Shown piece by piece: positions 50,490 to 64,000 of a stretch of DNA of 64,000 nt (its first letter is position 1; each line of letters starts with the position of its first letter). Made by a program: the position numbers and the translations under genes. The stretch is from Echeneis naucrates (taxonomy: Eukaryota > Chordata > Actinopteri > Carangiformes > Echeneidae). The stretch lies in NCBI RefSeq assembly GCF_900963305.1, contig NC_042531.1, positions 7,909,480 to 7,973,479 of the forward strand, read 5' to 3'. The notes below the pieces were generated by a model. The model searched no databases, was not told the origin of the DNA, and was given only the letters and a program-made list of their open reading frames with translations.

Positions 50490-51464
50490 GAGATGTGCAC
50501 ACACACAATGTGCAGAGATAATATTCAGTATGTTAACCATCTCATGCAACTGATCTTTGTCTTTGTCTCACGACTAGTTTAAAAATTGAAGGTTCATAGT
50601 TTGAAAACTTGGATTTTTATAAAATTCCAGTGTTTAGATGGTTTGAAGTGGAACTAAATGAAATATTAGAATTTGCTCAGGTTGTCTAACCCTTTCAAAG
50701 CAGAAATGTAAAATAAAATACTCTCCCAAAAATAAATAATAGAAGTATTTGTTTTTGTTTTTTGTTTTTTTTTTTATTCTGTGACATTTCAGAGAGTAAT
50801 TTCTAAAATATCATGTTGTGGGACTCAATTTTCAATGTTGCATCACGTTACATTGTACAGGGGAACAAACTTAAAAAGGGAACATGATAATGTAACTGAC
50901 AGCTAGTTCCTTTGCAGATTTTTTTATGCAAAACAGGATCATATAATATTATTCATCACTCAACAAAAGAAACTAGAAAGGCCTGATATTACCCAATAAC
51001 AAATTTCAACATGTTTAGGTGCTAATATGCTAGTATTAGCACCTAAATATATTTGAAGTATCAAACATGGTACTTTTATTTTAAAAGCTCAATCATGTTT
51101 TCAACCAGGTGCAGCTGATAGAGCAGAGGTGAAGCATCAAAAAACAAACAACTAGATCAATGACCTCTCCGTGAGTGAAAACAACAGCAGGTCAGCTGCT
51201 GTGGAGATATCTGTGAGGTGATCATGTGCAGGAGTGAATATTGTGCACCAGGCTCTTAATCCTTGTTGGGATTAGGCGAAGCCTTGACCACACTTCAAAA
51301 CACCATGGCAACCACAAGAAATGAGGAGAGGGGGTGCACAGTGAATGGTGAACGGTGCAAAGGCTTCTTGTGCTGCACTGGGGACGATGCTCATTTGTAT
51401 GGGGTTCGTATTGTGTCGGTTGTGCACACTAATGCGCACCACGAGACTGTGGATGGAGGAGGGT
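50490..51464. other. phgdh 3' UTR and spacer to klhl23
   Basis: Two AATAAA signals (50712, 50731), AT-rich spacer, a perfect hairpin at 51014-51047 (listed separately) and CAGCTG E-boxes at about 51112 and 51193. No coding signal. Confidence 0.5.
51014..51047. repeat. Perfect inverted repeat, 14-base arms, 6-base loop
   Basis: TTTAGGTGCTAATA is followed by TGCTAG and then its exact complement TATTAGCACCTAAA. It lies 525 bases after the phgdh stop and about 420 bases before the klhl23 promoter element. Function unknown; it may be the remains of a tiny palindromic element. Confidence 0.85.
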
Positions 51465-51855
51465 CTATATTTAGAGTCAGAGGGGGGTTTATCAAGGACC
51501 TGCTGGTGGAGACTTGAGCACAGAGGAGGAGGGGGGTGGTGGGTGGCCGCCTCACACACAAATACCAAAATAGGACAGAGACACAGAGACTGTCCTGCAG
51601 CAGCTAAATTGAGGCTCGTGTGTTTTGGAGACGAGCTGGAAGAGAAAGGACGTGGAGCTGCGGATTCATGGCTGCAGGATCAGAGGTGAGTGTGCTATTG
51701 CTCCGGGCTAGTTTGAATTATAAAGGATTAAGACTTTGATGAATTATGAATGGGAACGTGACGCCTTTTGTTTGTTTGTTTTTTGAACCAGCCTTTCCAA
51801 AGGACGGTCCGCGTGGATAACTGACGTGTTTCTGTGTGTGTGTGCGCCTTTACAG
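51465..51855 (+). promoter_or_regulatory. klhl23 promoter with MEF2/TATA-like site and 5' UTR exon
   Basis: CTATATTTAGAG at 51465-51476 repeats the element found before klhl41. A non-coding exon probably starts about 30 bases later and ends at 51685 (TCAGAG/GTGAGT). The acceptor is CCTTTACAG at 51847-51855. Confidence 0.5.
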
Positions 51856-51863
51856 CTCCCATC

Positions 51864-54211
51864 ATGTCACATCAGGAAAGCGACATGTACACATATGACT
51901 TCAGTGATGGAGAGCACGCAGCGGAGCTCCTCGATGCTCTCAGACGTTTCTACATCAGCGGCCTGTTCACGGACGTTTCTCTCCAGTGCGGGGAGTCCGG
52001 GCAGGTGTTTCACTGCCACAGGGCGCTGCTGTCCGCCCGAAGCTCCTACTTTAAAGTCATGTTCACGGCAGACATGAGGGAGCGCTCCGACAGGGTCGTC
52101 ACACTGGCCGGGGTGGACTGCGCGGTGCTGGGAGCTCTGCTGGAGTATGTGTACACGGCGCAGGTGCGCATCACGCAGAGCAACGTGCAGAGCCTGCTGG
52201 AGGCTGCAGACCTCCTGCAGTTCAGCGCCGTCAAACGGGCCTGTGAGGAGTTTCTCACCCGCTTCCTGGACGTCGACAACTGCCTGGGGATGCACGCCTT
52301 TGCCCAGCTGCACCTTTGTCCCGGGCTGGAGAGGGAGGCCCGGCGGGTGATGCTGAGCAGGTTCGCGGAGCTCATCCTGCAGGAGGAGTTCCTGGCGCTG
52401 GACCATGACAGAGTGAGATCGGTCCTGGCCGCCCAGAGCCTCACTGTGCAGAGGGACGATGTGCTGATAGATGCTGTGGCCAAATGGGTGATACATGACT
52501 TGGATAGTCGTGTACAGCATGCTGTGGACTTGCTGCACTCCATCCACCTGGACCTGGATGACAGTTACTTTAAGGCTACATTGGAGGTGCACAGGCAATG
52601 CTTGCTGAAGAGTGAGGGGAAATTTAAATCTATGATCATGCAGGCTTTAAGGTCCAATGGCAAGGAGATGTCTGCAAGCAGAAAATTGTCTTCCAGCATG
52701 TATATCGTTGGTGGATACTACTGGCATCCACTTTGTGAAGTTCATATCTGGGATCCAATCAGTGACACATGGGTGCAAGGAAAAGACATGCCTGATCCTG
52801 CAAGGGAGAGTTACAGTGTCAGTTTACTTGGAGCAAATATCTATGTGACTGGAGGTTACAGGACAAACACAGTTGAGGCCCTGGACACTGTTTCAATTTA
52901 TAACTGTGACTATGATGAATGGACCGAGGGTTGCTCCATGATTACAGCGAGGTACTACCATTGCTCGGTGGCTCTGCATGGCTGTATTTACGCTATTGGT
53001 GGCTACAGAGGAGGAGCTCCAGAGCGAGAGACAGAATTTTATGATCCACTGAAAAAGAAATGGTTTCCTGTGGCCAAAATGATTCAAGGTATGCAAAAAT
53101 TAGGTGACATATTTGGGGACTGGCTTAAAAATGGGGTGGGGGAGGAGAGTCACACCACATGAGCCTCACTGATAAGCAGAGGTTGCTCCGACAGAGAAAC
53201 TCCCAAGCTGCATCTAAACAAACCCCCTGTTTCATCATTTGCATGTCTCCAAGGCCAAAAAGAAGCTTTTCAATTAACTATAGTTAGACTGAAGGTCAAA
53301 ATCTTTACATGCAGTTAATTGAAAGGACAAAGATATTGATAAACTTCACTGTTCCACTAAGGGGAACAATGAGCCTCTGAGCTTCTTAGTGCCTTATAGC
53401 TCCTAATACTGTAGATGGTGAACCGATCAGAGTATCATGCAGGTAAACCCAGATTTCAACAGGCAACAAGGCAGAGCTGGGACAGGGTGAACAAATTCCC
53501 AAAATGTTAGGGTTGCTTTGTGTTTGTTGAATGTGTAACTTATAAACGTGACAGTGATTATTGTTCTTCTCCCAAGAGATAAAAAAATCAATGAATCAAT
53601 GATTAAATCTGTAACATTTATTAGTGTGAGATATTGATAAAATGACACATTTAACATTTTTTTTAAAGGTGTGGGAAATGCCACTGCCTGTGTAATGGGA
53701 GATAATATCTATGTGACCGGAGGCCACTATGGGTACAGAGGAAGCTGCACCTATGAAAAAATCCAGGTCTACAGGCCAGATGTCAATGAATGGAGTATTG
53801 GTACAATAAGTCCCCATCCAGGTATGAGAAAAAGAAAAACAGGAATATGAGCAACAATAACCTGAAAACTGTTTTCTAATCTGAAATTCTCTGTTTTCAG
53901 AGTACGGGCTGTGCTCAGTGCCCCTCAACAACAAGCTGTATTTGGTGGGTGGACAGACTACTATTGCAGACTGCTATGACACAGAGAGGGACGAGTGGAG
54001 ACCAATATCAGTGATGAAAGAGAGACGTATGGAGTGTGGGGCTGTGATAATAAATGGATGTATTTATGTTACAGGGGGATACTCCTACTCAAAAGGGACC
54101 TATTTGCAGAGTATTGAGAAGTATGACCCTGAGCTGGACTCATGGGAGATAGTGGGGACTCTTCCGAGCCCACTTAGATCGCATGGATGTGTTTGTGTTC
54201 ATAGTGTTTAA
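51864..54211 (+). CDS. klhl23: Kelch-like protein 23
   Basis: BTB-BACK-kelch protein, presumed CUL3 adaptor; substrates are poorly known. Three coding exons: 51864-53088, 53669-53821, 53901-54211; 562 residues (human 558). BTB about 25-135 (GLFTDVSLQCGE, FHCHRALLSARSSYFKVMF), BACK with ANNCLGMHAFAQ-type sequence (DVDNCLGMHAFAQLHLC), then kelch blades (MYIVGGYYWHPL, IYVTGGYRTNT, IYAIGGYRGGA, YLVGGQTTIADC, IYVTGGYSYSKG). It ends LRSHGCVCVHSV as in mammals. The BTB half is much more GC-rich than the kelch half. Reading on past the first donor would give a stop at 53162, so intron retention would remove the last two kelch blocks. AATAAA at 54418-54423. Confidence 0.97.
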
Positions 54212-55428
54212 TGTCAACCCTTTATCACAAAGTGAACTGCCAAGTTAGTCCAGGGTTTGCTCTAGTAACCGTCTTTGTCAAATGTGCATATGCTGGAAAT
54301 GTGCAATATGACATGCCAATGAAAAAAAAGACATTTTTGGTAAAGGTACTACATCAGGCTGCTGATGACTGAAAAATCTGAAAAACACTGCTGTGACTCC
54401 CACCTTTCTAACTTTCAAATAAATTCATTCATTAGTTAAATCCATAAAAGGCTAAGTTTGTATAAGATTTGCTTGTATACACAGGGACATAAACCAGCAA
54501 GTTTATTAGTTTAAACTAGAGTAATACAACAGTGTAACAATGAATCATGTATTTTACAATTAGAAAGAGACAAATTACTTATTTCGAATAATTGGATAGA
54601 CTCCAGGTAGAGGCAGACTAAATAGATGAATCGATGAATGATGTAAAATGTGATTTTTTTTCTTTTTTTTGTTCAAACTCAATAAGCCAATTAGTAGAAT
54701 CGGGGAATAAAAATTACAACAAGCGACTTGTACTATATTCATTTGATTAATTTCTATTCTTTGTTTCATTATTTAAATAATGCCCGACTGAATCCTCGGC
54801 TCACAATCTGGAAGAGTTGGTGGCGGTAATGAATCAAAAAGGATTTTTCACGCTCTCCGCTCAAACCAGGAAGAAGACAAAGAGGACCAAACATATTTAT
54901 TGTCTAGTTCACACTCCGGGGCAGACAGTGGCGCTAATGCTGCAACAAGCCCGAAGAAACAGCGAGAACAAGTGCTGCAGTCAGGGGATTCAAATACATC
55001 CACGAATGTCAACGACTGCGCGTTTCTCCGGGAGAGCTCCTTTTTGGTCCTCGGTGCTGTCCGTAGCACGCAGTTCCACAACGTGCGAGCAGCGAAGTGA
55101 AGACTTTTTATCTGGTAAACTGTAAAACTGCTGTTAGCGCCGAGTCCACAGACTGTAAGTCCAAGTTTTCAAATAGGATGCCACAGGGCTTTTGTGGTTT
55201 CTTTTTGTATGCTGGTAAATGTGATGTAGCTTTTCGAAGGACCACAGCAGGTCATTTCTCGTGTGTGGCGTGTTTGAATGGCATGCTGGGGCAAGAAAAG
55301 AGCTCAGTAGAATGGAGACAATACAATAAATTTAACATGCTAATGTAATTTATGGTTAACTAAGTGTCACACTGAATTATATGTTTATTCCCGACCTGTC
55401 TATAACCCAAAGACAGTCTCTGAGTGTA

Positions 55429-55500
55429 CAGCTGCTGCTGCATATAAGCTAGCTGAGCTAGCACTTTAACCATTTAGCTAGCTGCAGCAGCAGCAGCAGC
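55429..55500. repeat. CTG/CAG and AGCTAGCT inverted-repeat cluster
   Basis: CAGCTGCTGCTGC on the left faces TGCAGCAGCAGCAGCAGC on the right, with AGCTAGCT and GAGCTAGC palindromes between. Together they can fold into a long branched hairpin within the first intron of ssb. Confidence 0.7.
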
Positions 55501-55797
55501 ATGACATCAGGATAAATGAACAATGTCGACTTTTCATCACGTAAATGTGCTAATTTTCATATTTAATTTCACTTTGTCAGTGTTAAATTGTCTTATTAGG
55601 TTTTATTCATTTATCAACAACATCAAAGGTGTTGACCGGTTTATTTTTTTTTTTTACTATTCATCTGTTCTCACATATTAAATATAAATTACCTTTGTAC
55701 AGAATACTCCATTGAATACATCCTAAAGCTATTGAGTAGCTGAACATGGTAAAATGAGGGCTCTAAAGATTACTGAAAGGGCTTTCTTACTAAACAT

Positions 55798-55801
<4 letters not shown>

Positions 55802-55845
<44 letters not shown>
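55802..55845 (+). repeat. (GT)22 microsatellite in ssb intron 1
   Basis: Uninterrupted GT dinucleotides; likely polymorphic. Confidence 0.95.
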
Positions 55846-55846
<1 letters not shown>

Positions 55847-56028
55847 CCTCCAAACATATTTGAGCCATCTTCCCCCATAAAGTAAAAAAAAAAAACCTGT
55901 AACCCTGAGAGTTATCCATTGTCAGGGTTACACTGTCTGATTCATTGATATTTTTTCTTGACAATTCCTAAATTATGCAGAAAAATTGTAGAGAAGTATC
56001 AAATCTAAATTTTCTTGACAGGACAATC

Positions 56029-59000
56029 ATGGCAGAAAATCAAGAAGAGATGTCACCAATTGAAATGAAAGTAGCACGACAAGTAGAGGTAATTCAAATT
56101 TTTTTGCTTTTAAAAAAATTAAAAAAAATTGTCGGTCATGTTGCATTAATCTCAGAGGTATATTTCATTGTTGTCTCTAGTACTACTTTGGAGATCACAA
56201 TCTTCCAAGGGACAAGTTTCTCAAAGAACAGCTGCAGCAAGATGATGGCTGGGTGACTTTGGAAACAATGCTTAAATTCAACAGGTTTGTTATTCCTATC
56301 TTTACTTCTCTCTATCGAACTACCATAAAGCAATTACTTGTCCTGTTGTAGTCATCAAACTATTCAATAATATGTATCCTCAACACACTCAAGAGATGAG
56401 TTCATTTTCTTTGCAAAGATTGCCATTTAAAATTAGTCACTCTTGCAAGACAGTGCCGTCTGCTTAGTATGTTACCAATATTTTCTGCCCAATAATTTGT
56501 TATCTTAATTGTTTACTTGTGGTCAGTCAGCTGTTATTTTTGTGTAGTTGCCTCTCTCTTGTCATCTTCAGCTTCAGGGGAGGGAAGAGTCAGCATTACA
56601 CTTTACCTCATTGTGGTAAATGGTGTCACCAAACAAAATATTTTATGTATCTTACAGCAATCAGCCCCTAACAACAAAACTGCCAGGTAGCGTTGGTGGT
56701 TGAGTGGTTAGTATGCATGCCATGTGAACACCGCGTCCCAGTTGTCGTTTCAGCCTGGTAACTATGATGAAGGGCCCTTCCCTCCTCCCCCTGTTTTCTG
56801 ATAGCCTCTCTGCCACCTACTTGTCAAAATAAAGGCATAAAACCCCCCAAAGTGTACTTTAAAAAGAGTTGGCACATGATTAGAAACATCTAACAGACTG
56901 CATTTGCATGCTCTGCTCTTGAAGGATAAAGATAATTTTGCTTTGACATCACTGATTCTCCTGACACTGACAAAACATTCATAAATCTAATAGTGAAGTG
57001 TCAGTAAGATATGGTTGAAAGCTGTGGGCTGCAAAAAGAGAGAAACCGGCGTCACTCAGCTGGCATGAGGACAGGAAAACTGGAGGTTGTGTGACTGAGC
57101 AAGAAAAGACGGACTGTAATGAATAATCAGCTTGTAGACCTGATACAAGACTCATGATGGGTTGGGCAAAATCAGTGTATGACCTCACCCTGTCCCCACA
57201 GTGAAATGTCACAAGCAATTTGCTCTTTCATTGCACTGGAGATTCACATAGTTCACAAGTTTTATAAATACATACTTGCAGCATCATCCTGCTTAAATTA
57301 TCTCTTTCCTGGTTGGAGCATTGGATGATATGCTATCTCTCTTTTCAGGCTGAAGTCTTTGACCACAGACAGCAGTGTCATCGTTGCAGCTCTCCAGAAA
57401 TCAAAGACTGGCCTCTTGGAAATCAGTGAAGACAAGACAAAAATCAGGAGGTCTCCAGATAAACCCTTACCTGAACTGAATGATGAATACAAAGATGCTG
57501 TCAAACACAAATCTGTGTTTGTTGTAAGTTTCTGAAGTCATCTTAATTTACAATGTTGTTAGCACTTTGTTGTTATTCAGAGTATATTAGTCTACAGTTT
57601 GTCTCATATTCTCTGAATGTATTCATTTTTTTCATATTGTATGGAGAAAAAAAAAGTTTAAGTTTTTATATTGCATACCTTCTAATTCCTGTTCTACTCT
57701 TAATTTCATTCAGGTATATTTGTTATCCTATTATTTATACATTTTCATTTACCTTTATCTTACTGTTTCCTCTGTCAGGGAGCTTTACATTTATTTATTT
57801 ATTTATGTTTTTCTTTTTTCTTTTTTTTTTTATCTCTTCTCATCCAGAAAGGATTTCCTCTTGATACAACCCTCGATGAGATTCAGGACTGGTTGCATGG
57901 GAAAGGCACCATAGAAAACATTCAAATGAGGAAAAACTTGCAAAGGCAGTTCAAGGTATAAATTATGTATTCCCTAACATTAAAATGAACGTTTTCACTG
58001 AGTGTTTGGGGAGATTTCTTAATGTTTTCTGTCTTAACAGGGATCAGTGTTCATCTGTTTTGACACGGAAGAGACATCCAAACAGTTCCTTGAACGTACA
58101 GACATTAAATCTTTCAAAGAAAATGAGATGATTGTGTTATCAAGGTAAGTTGTATGGTGGGAAAATGTTCTGCCACACTGTCACAAATATGCATTTGAGA
58201 TGATCACTGCAGTCAGACAGTACTGTATATATGTCTTGGATACAATACAAATCACTTCAGACTTCATATCATCTGAATTCAGGTATGATGCATATAAATG
58301 TTCAAGAATATTTAAAATCTGGAAGAGAAGACTAGACAAGACTTTTGGCAGACTATAAGGAGCATCTTGAGTATATGGTATCAGATGAATTTAACCATGC
58401 TATAGTGCTAAATATTAAGACTTAGTCTGACTGTAAAAGTGTCTCAATTATTACCGCACACAATAATAGTTTGCTCTGTTTTTAGGGAAGACTACCATGC
58501 AAAGAAAGCAGAGGAGCGGAAGCAGTTCAAAGCAGAGTCAAAAGCCAAAGCTAAACAGTGAGTACATAATCATATTTTTTTTCTGATGGCGTAGTTTGTA
58601 CAACAAATTAAAATAATGAAAAATATGTATTTTTAGAGACAAGGAACAACAGCAGAAACATGCAGAAGAGAAAGAAATGGTAAATTCTCCATAAGAGTTA
58701 GCACTTTTTGTTCACTTGCTGGCATATGTGTGTGCTAATTATTTTCACTTTGTATTGTAGGGTTTGCTTTTGGATGAACAGACGGGTTGTTTGTTGAAGT
58801 TCTCAGGAGAGCTGGAAGATGTTTCAAGAGAGGACTTTCATGAATTGTTCTCTGGACATGGAAAGATTAAATGGGTTGACTTCACAAGGGGAGCTAAAGA
58901 GGTAAACATTCGCCTTCTTCAAGTTGCATAACTCAGTGGGAGGAGAGTGAGTTCAAAGTTTGTATTTTTACCTCAAAAAAGGGCACTCTCCTTTTTGACG

Positions 59001-59571
59001 GAAATGCTAAAGAGGCGTTCGACAAGGCCAAGGAGGCAAATGAAGGGGAGTTGAAAATCAAGAACAACAATGTTACATGGCAACTGCTTGAAGGAGATGA
59101 GGAGAAAGAAGTTCTGAAGAAGATCATTGAAGCTCAGCAAGAATCTTACAGCAGGTCCAAAGGCAGAGGTAATTGAACTCATTGATTGATCAGTAAATCA
59201 AGGAAGATTATCACTCAACAGTATTTATTAGTTGGTATTGATGTATCTTGTTTGCCTTAAAGGTGGCAGAGGAAGATCAGGTGGAAGAGGAAGAGGAGGA
59301 CGAAGAGGGCGAGGTGGCAGAGATCAGGGAAGAACTCAGTACCAAGGCAAAAAGACGAAATTCGAAAGTGATGATGAGGATAATGGTAAGTTCAGTGTCT
59401 TTGGAGCTTCTTAATTTGATGCGATGACAAGATGATTATTATTATTATTTTTTTTAAATGATTTCTTTTCTATTATGTGCTGCTTCTCCAGCACCTGCTG
59501 CACCAAAAAGAGAACTAGAAGATGCTGATGGCCCAGCAGCCAAGGTTGCCAAAACTGAAAACGGATCTTAG
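56029..59571 (+). CDS. ssb: Lupus La protein (La ribonucleoprotein, SSB)
   Basis: Nuclear chaperone that binds the UUU-OH end of RNA polymerase III transcripts and aids tRNA maturation. Eleven coding exons: 56029-56088, 56181-56284, 57349-57523, 57848-57955, 58041-58144, 58486-58557, 58637-58679, 58761-58901, 58982-59168, 59263-59385, 59492-59571; 398 residues (human 408). La motif about 10-100 ([42 protein letters not shown]) keeps the Tyr-Tyr and Asp/Phe of the RNA-end pocket; human FGDFN is FGDHN here. RRM1 about 113-190 ([18 protein letters not shown]), a Lys/Glu helix, RRM2 about 228-315 ([12 protein letters not shown]), then an Arg-Gly-rich tract and the nuclear signal [17 protein letters not shown] at 60017-60022. 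Confidence 0.97.
56686..56850 (+). mobile_element. Degenerate tRNA-derived SINE in ssb intron 2
   Basis: It opens with a tRNA-like A-box (TGGTTGAGTGGTTAGTATGC), has a decayed B-box near 56735-56750, and closes with the fish SINE tail CAAAATAAAGGCATAAAA. Same strand as ssb. Confidence 0.6.
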
Positions 59572-59609
59572 TGACAAGGTCATACCAGTTTTTCTTTTTT
59601 GTGAAAACA

Positions 59610-59615
59610 TTTATT
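59610..59615 (-). terminator. Poly(A) signal of mettl5
   Basis: AATAAA on the minus strand, 49 bases past the mettl5 stop. It lies inside the ssb 3' UTR, so the two mature messages should overlap. Confidence 0.55.
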
Positions 59616-59663
59616 ATATACAGTAAAAAATGCAGAGACATTAAATCCATTCCAGTGAAAACT

Positions 59664-62553
<2,890 letters not shown>

Positions 62554-62987
62554 ATGATGGCGGCGTCGCTGCTGCGCCGGGACAAGAAAACCACTGCCGC
62601 CCACTTGAAGGCAGACTTAAACCGGACTGACAATAGCACCGGGCTCCGACAACTTCAGGAGCTGCTCGACGCTGTGCTAAATCCCGAAAAACCAGCGGCG
62701 GACACGGAGGCTCTTGACTGGTGTAAATGTCTGATTGCAGGAGGCGAAGGTTTCGAGGAGTTCTGCAAAACGGTCCGGTCCTATGACAACGCGACTCTGT
62801 GCGGCTTGGTTTGGACCGCTAATTTCGTGGCATATCGGTGCCGGACCTGTGGCATCTCTCCGTGCATGTCACTGTGTGCTGAGTGTTTCAACAACGGAGA
62901 CCACACGGGCCATGATTTCAACATGTTCAGGAGCCAGGCCGGCGGGGCCTGTGACTGTGGAGACAGTAATGTCATGCGAGAGAGTGG
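62554..62987 (+). CDS. ubr3: E3 ubiquitin-protein ligase UBR3, first coding exon (gene runs off the right edge)
   Basis: UBR3 is a large (about 1880-residue) RING-type ubiquitin ligase. The 434-base exon encodes 144 residues and ends in AGTGG/GTAAGT. TAAHLKADLNR, EALDWCKCLIAGG and LCGLVWTANFVAYRC align with human UBR3, and the UBR zinc box begins at about residue 94 (YRCRTCGISPCMSLCAECF, GDHTGHDFNMF, GACDCGDSNVMRESG) with its Cys and His ligands kept. Tandem ATGs at 62554 and 62557 are both usable. The Ala- and Gly-rich insert of the mammalian N-terminus is absent, so this end is shorter. The frame is also open upstream with ATG-less sequence, but this ATG fits the family best. Confidence 0.95.
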
Positions 62988-64000
62988 GTAAGTCCAAGCT
63001 AGCTGCGAGCTAAGATGCTATGCTATTAGCCTGTATCGTTTTGACAGCTCTCGGTGGGGAAACGATCTAACATGGCAAATCGACTGCACCTATCTATGTG
63101 ACTGTCAGGTAATCCTGTCCCAGATGCTCTTTTACAGCACTGCCGCCCTGCCACTGCTTTGAGTTTTACGGTGCTCGGGTCACTTGTGAGATGAAAAGCC
63201 CTGATATTAGCTTCTGTGGTTGTAGGGTTAGCCAGCTTAGCTAACCACAACAGTAATTGTGATGCTGGCGGCAGGTTGGTGTTTTTGCGACATCAGACAG
63301 AGTAGATTTGCATTAGGACTTAGTTTTATCTCCATATCGTGAGATAAGGATCGACCTCAATGTTGTGTGGTCTCAAATGTTTATATCACCCTTACAGCTG
63401 TGGCCACAACTGTGATCATTGTTTTCACAAGTTATTCCCATTGGTGTTGGTGTTGTTGTTGTTGTTGTTGGGCTAATTCAAATATACGTATCGCTGCCTG
63501 CTTGTATCTCCATTCCCGATGACAGCTCTTTCCTCTTTTACATGTTTTATGGAGCTGGGCATAATTAAAGATAAGATAAAATAACCCTTCATTAGTTCCT
63601 CAGCGGGGACATTTGCACATTAGTCACATATTTTACATTTGTATATTTCTGAGAACCACAACAGTGTGGCATCTGATACGGTCGGCATCAGAATGTCAGT
63701 AGCTCACATGGGCTGACTCACTTGTCTGTCTCACATAGTTTTGTGCAATAACAGTCTGTGATGTAGTAGTTTTGTATGTTGCAATGAGTCTTCGTGTGTG
63801 CAAAGATGTAAAAGGCCTGCATATCTTAACCCCTGAAATATTCAGCAAATTGGAACAATTTTTAATCTTAACACTATTCAGCTATACACAGTCACAAAGT
63901 CTCTACCATAATTGTACCTAGTTTCTAGTTTTTGCTGTTGGAATTATTTTAAAAATGTCGTTCTTTTGCTAGAAATCTTGATTAGTCTGTGTGTCTCTGT
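62988..64000 (+). other. ubr3 intron 1 (partial)
   Basis: No further coding exon appears before the window ends. It contains a (GTT)n tract at 63451-63470 and a LINE-tail-like piece at 63562-63625. Confidence 0.6.
63562..63625 (+). mobile_element. Fragment of a fish LINE-type 3' end
   Basis: GATAAGATAAAATAACCCTT and GTTCCTCAGCGGGGACATTT follow the fish repeat word GATAAGATAATCCTTTATTAG..CCC..GGGGAAATTTGCA. Only this short tail is left; the family assignment (RTE-like) is a guess. Confidence 0.4.

Larger units (their letters stand above)
54212..56028. other. klhl23 3' UTR, ssb promoter, ssb untranslated exon and first intron
   Basis: klhl23 poly(A) at 54418-54423. GTGGCGSTAATG-type words occur twice (54820-54831, 54928-54939) in the ssb promoter; this word recurs in many fish promoters. 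A 5' UTR exon likely ends at 55154 (GACT/GTAAGT) and joins the acceptor at 56012-56021 (CTTGACAG). The intron holds a CAG/CTG hairpin and a GT microsatellite. Confidence 0.45.

Noticed and set aside
51310-51325. X-box half-site (CCATGGCAAC) before klhl23
   Set aside because: Only the second half matches; the first half has four mismatches and klhl23 is not a known ciliary gene.
53089-53162. Alternative C-terminus of klhl23 (..GDWLKNGVGEESHTT)
   Set aside because: It is intron sequence past a good donor; the two downstream exons restore a full kelch propeller.

Overview
The window is nuclear DNA of a vertebrate, almost certainly a percomorph-type teleost fish. It has short GT-AG introns, fish-type dispersed repeats, and a run of complete vertebrate genes in an order that matches human 2q31.1 (BBS5-KLHL41-FASTKD1-PPIG-CFAP210-KLHL23-SSB-METTL5-UBR3). 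Nothing here is bacterial or plasmid-like, and there are no operons, CRISPR arrays or rRNA/tRNA genes.

Layout. 1-1750: the 5' end of an ing1-like gene on the minus strand and its CpG-rich promoter. 4166-18107: a whole collagen XXVIII gene (34 coding exons, plus strand). 19889-23407: bbs5, with a ciliary X-box-like site. 24035-26766: klhl41. 27469-32103: fastkd1 (minus). 33580-37153: ppig, head to head with fastkd1. 39062-42078: cfap210 (minus), with a textbook X-box. 45304-50489: phgdh. 51465-54211: klhl23. 56029-59571: ssb (La). 59664-61884: mettl5 (minus), tail to tail with ssb. 62554 to the window end: first coding exon of ubr3, head to head with mettl5. I rebuilt the exons by hand; every gene that lies wholly in the window closes in frame with a length close to its human counterpart.

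Common themes. Two genes, bbs5 (BBSome) and cfap210 (microtubule inner protein), serve cilia, and both carry RFX-type X-box sequences just upstream. klhl41 and klhl23 share a 12-base MEF2/TATA-like element upstream. phgdh (serine synthesis; human 1p12) and the collagen XXVIII gene are extra to the human 2q31 gene order. PHOSPHO2, next to KLHL23 in human, was not seen.

Most unusual signals: three of the eleven phgdh introns use GC-AG borders; the collagen gene has a second in-frame leader abutting exon 2 and a 23-residue exon module with an interruption at a fixed place; there is a perfect 14-base-arm hairpin between phgdh and klhl23. I found no clear new multi-gene system. The window is a conserved vertebrate block with notable regulatory and splice features.
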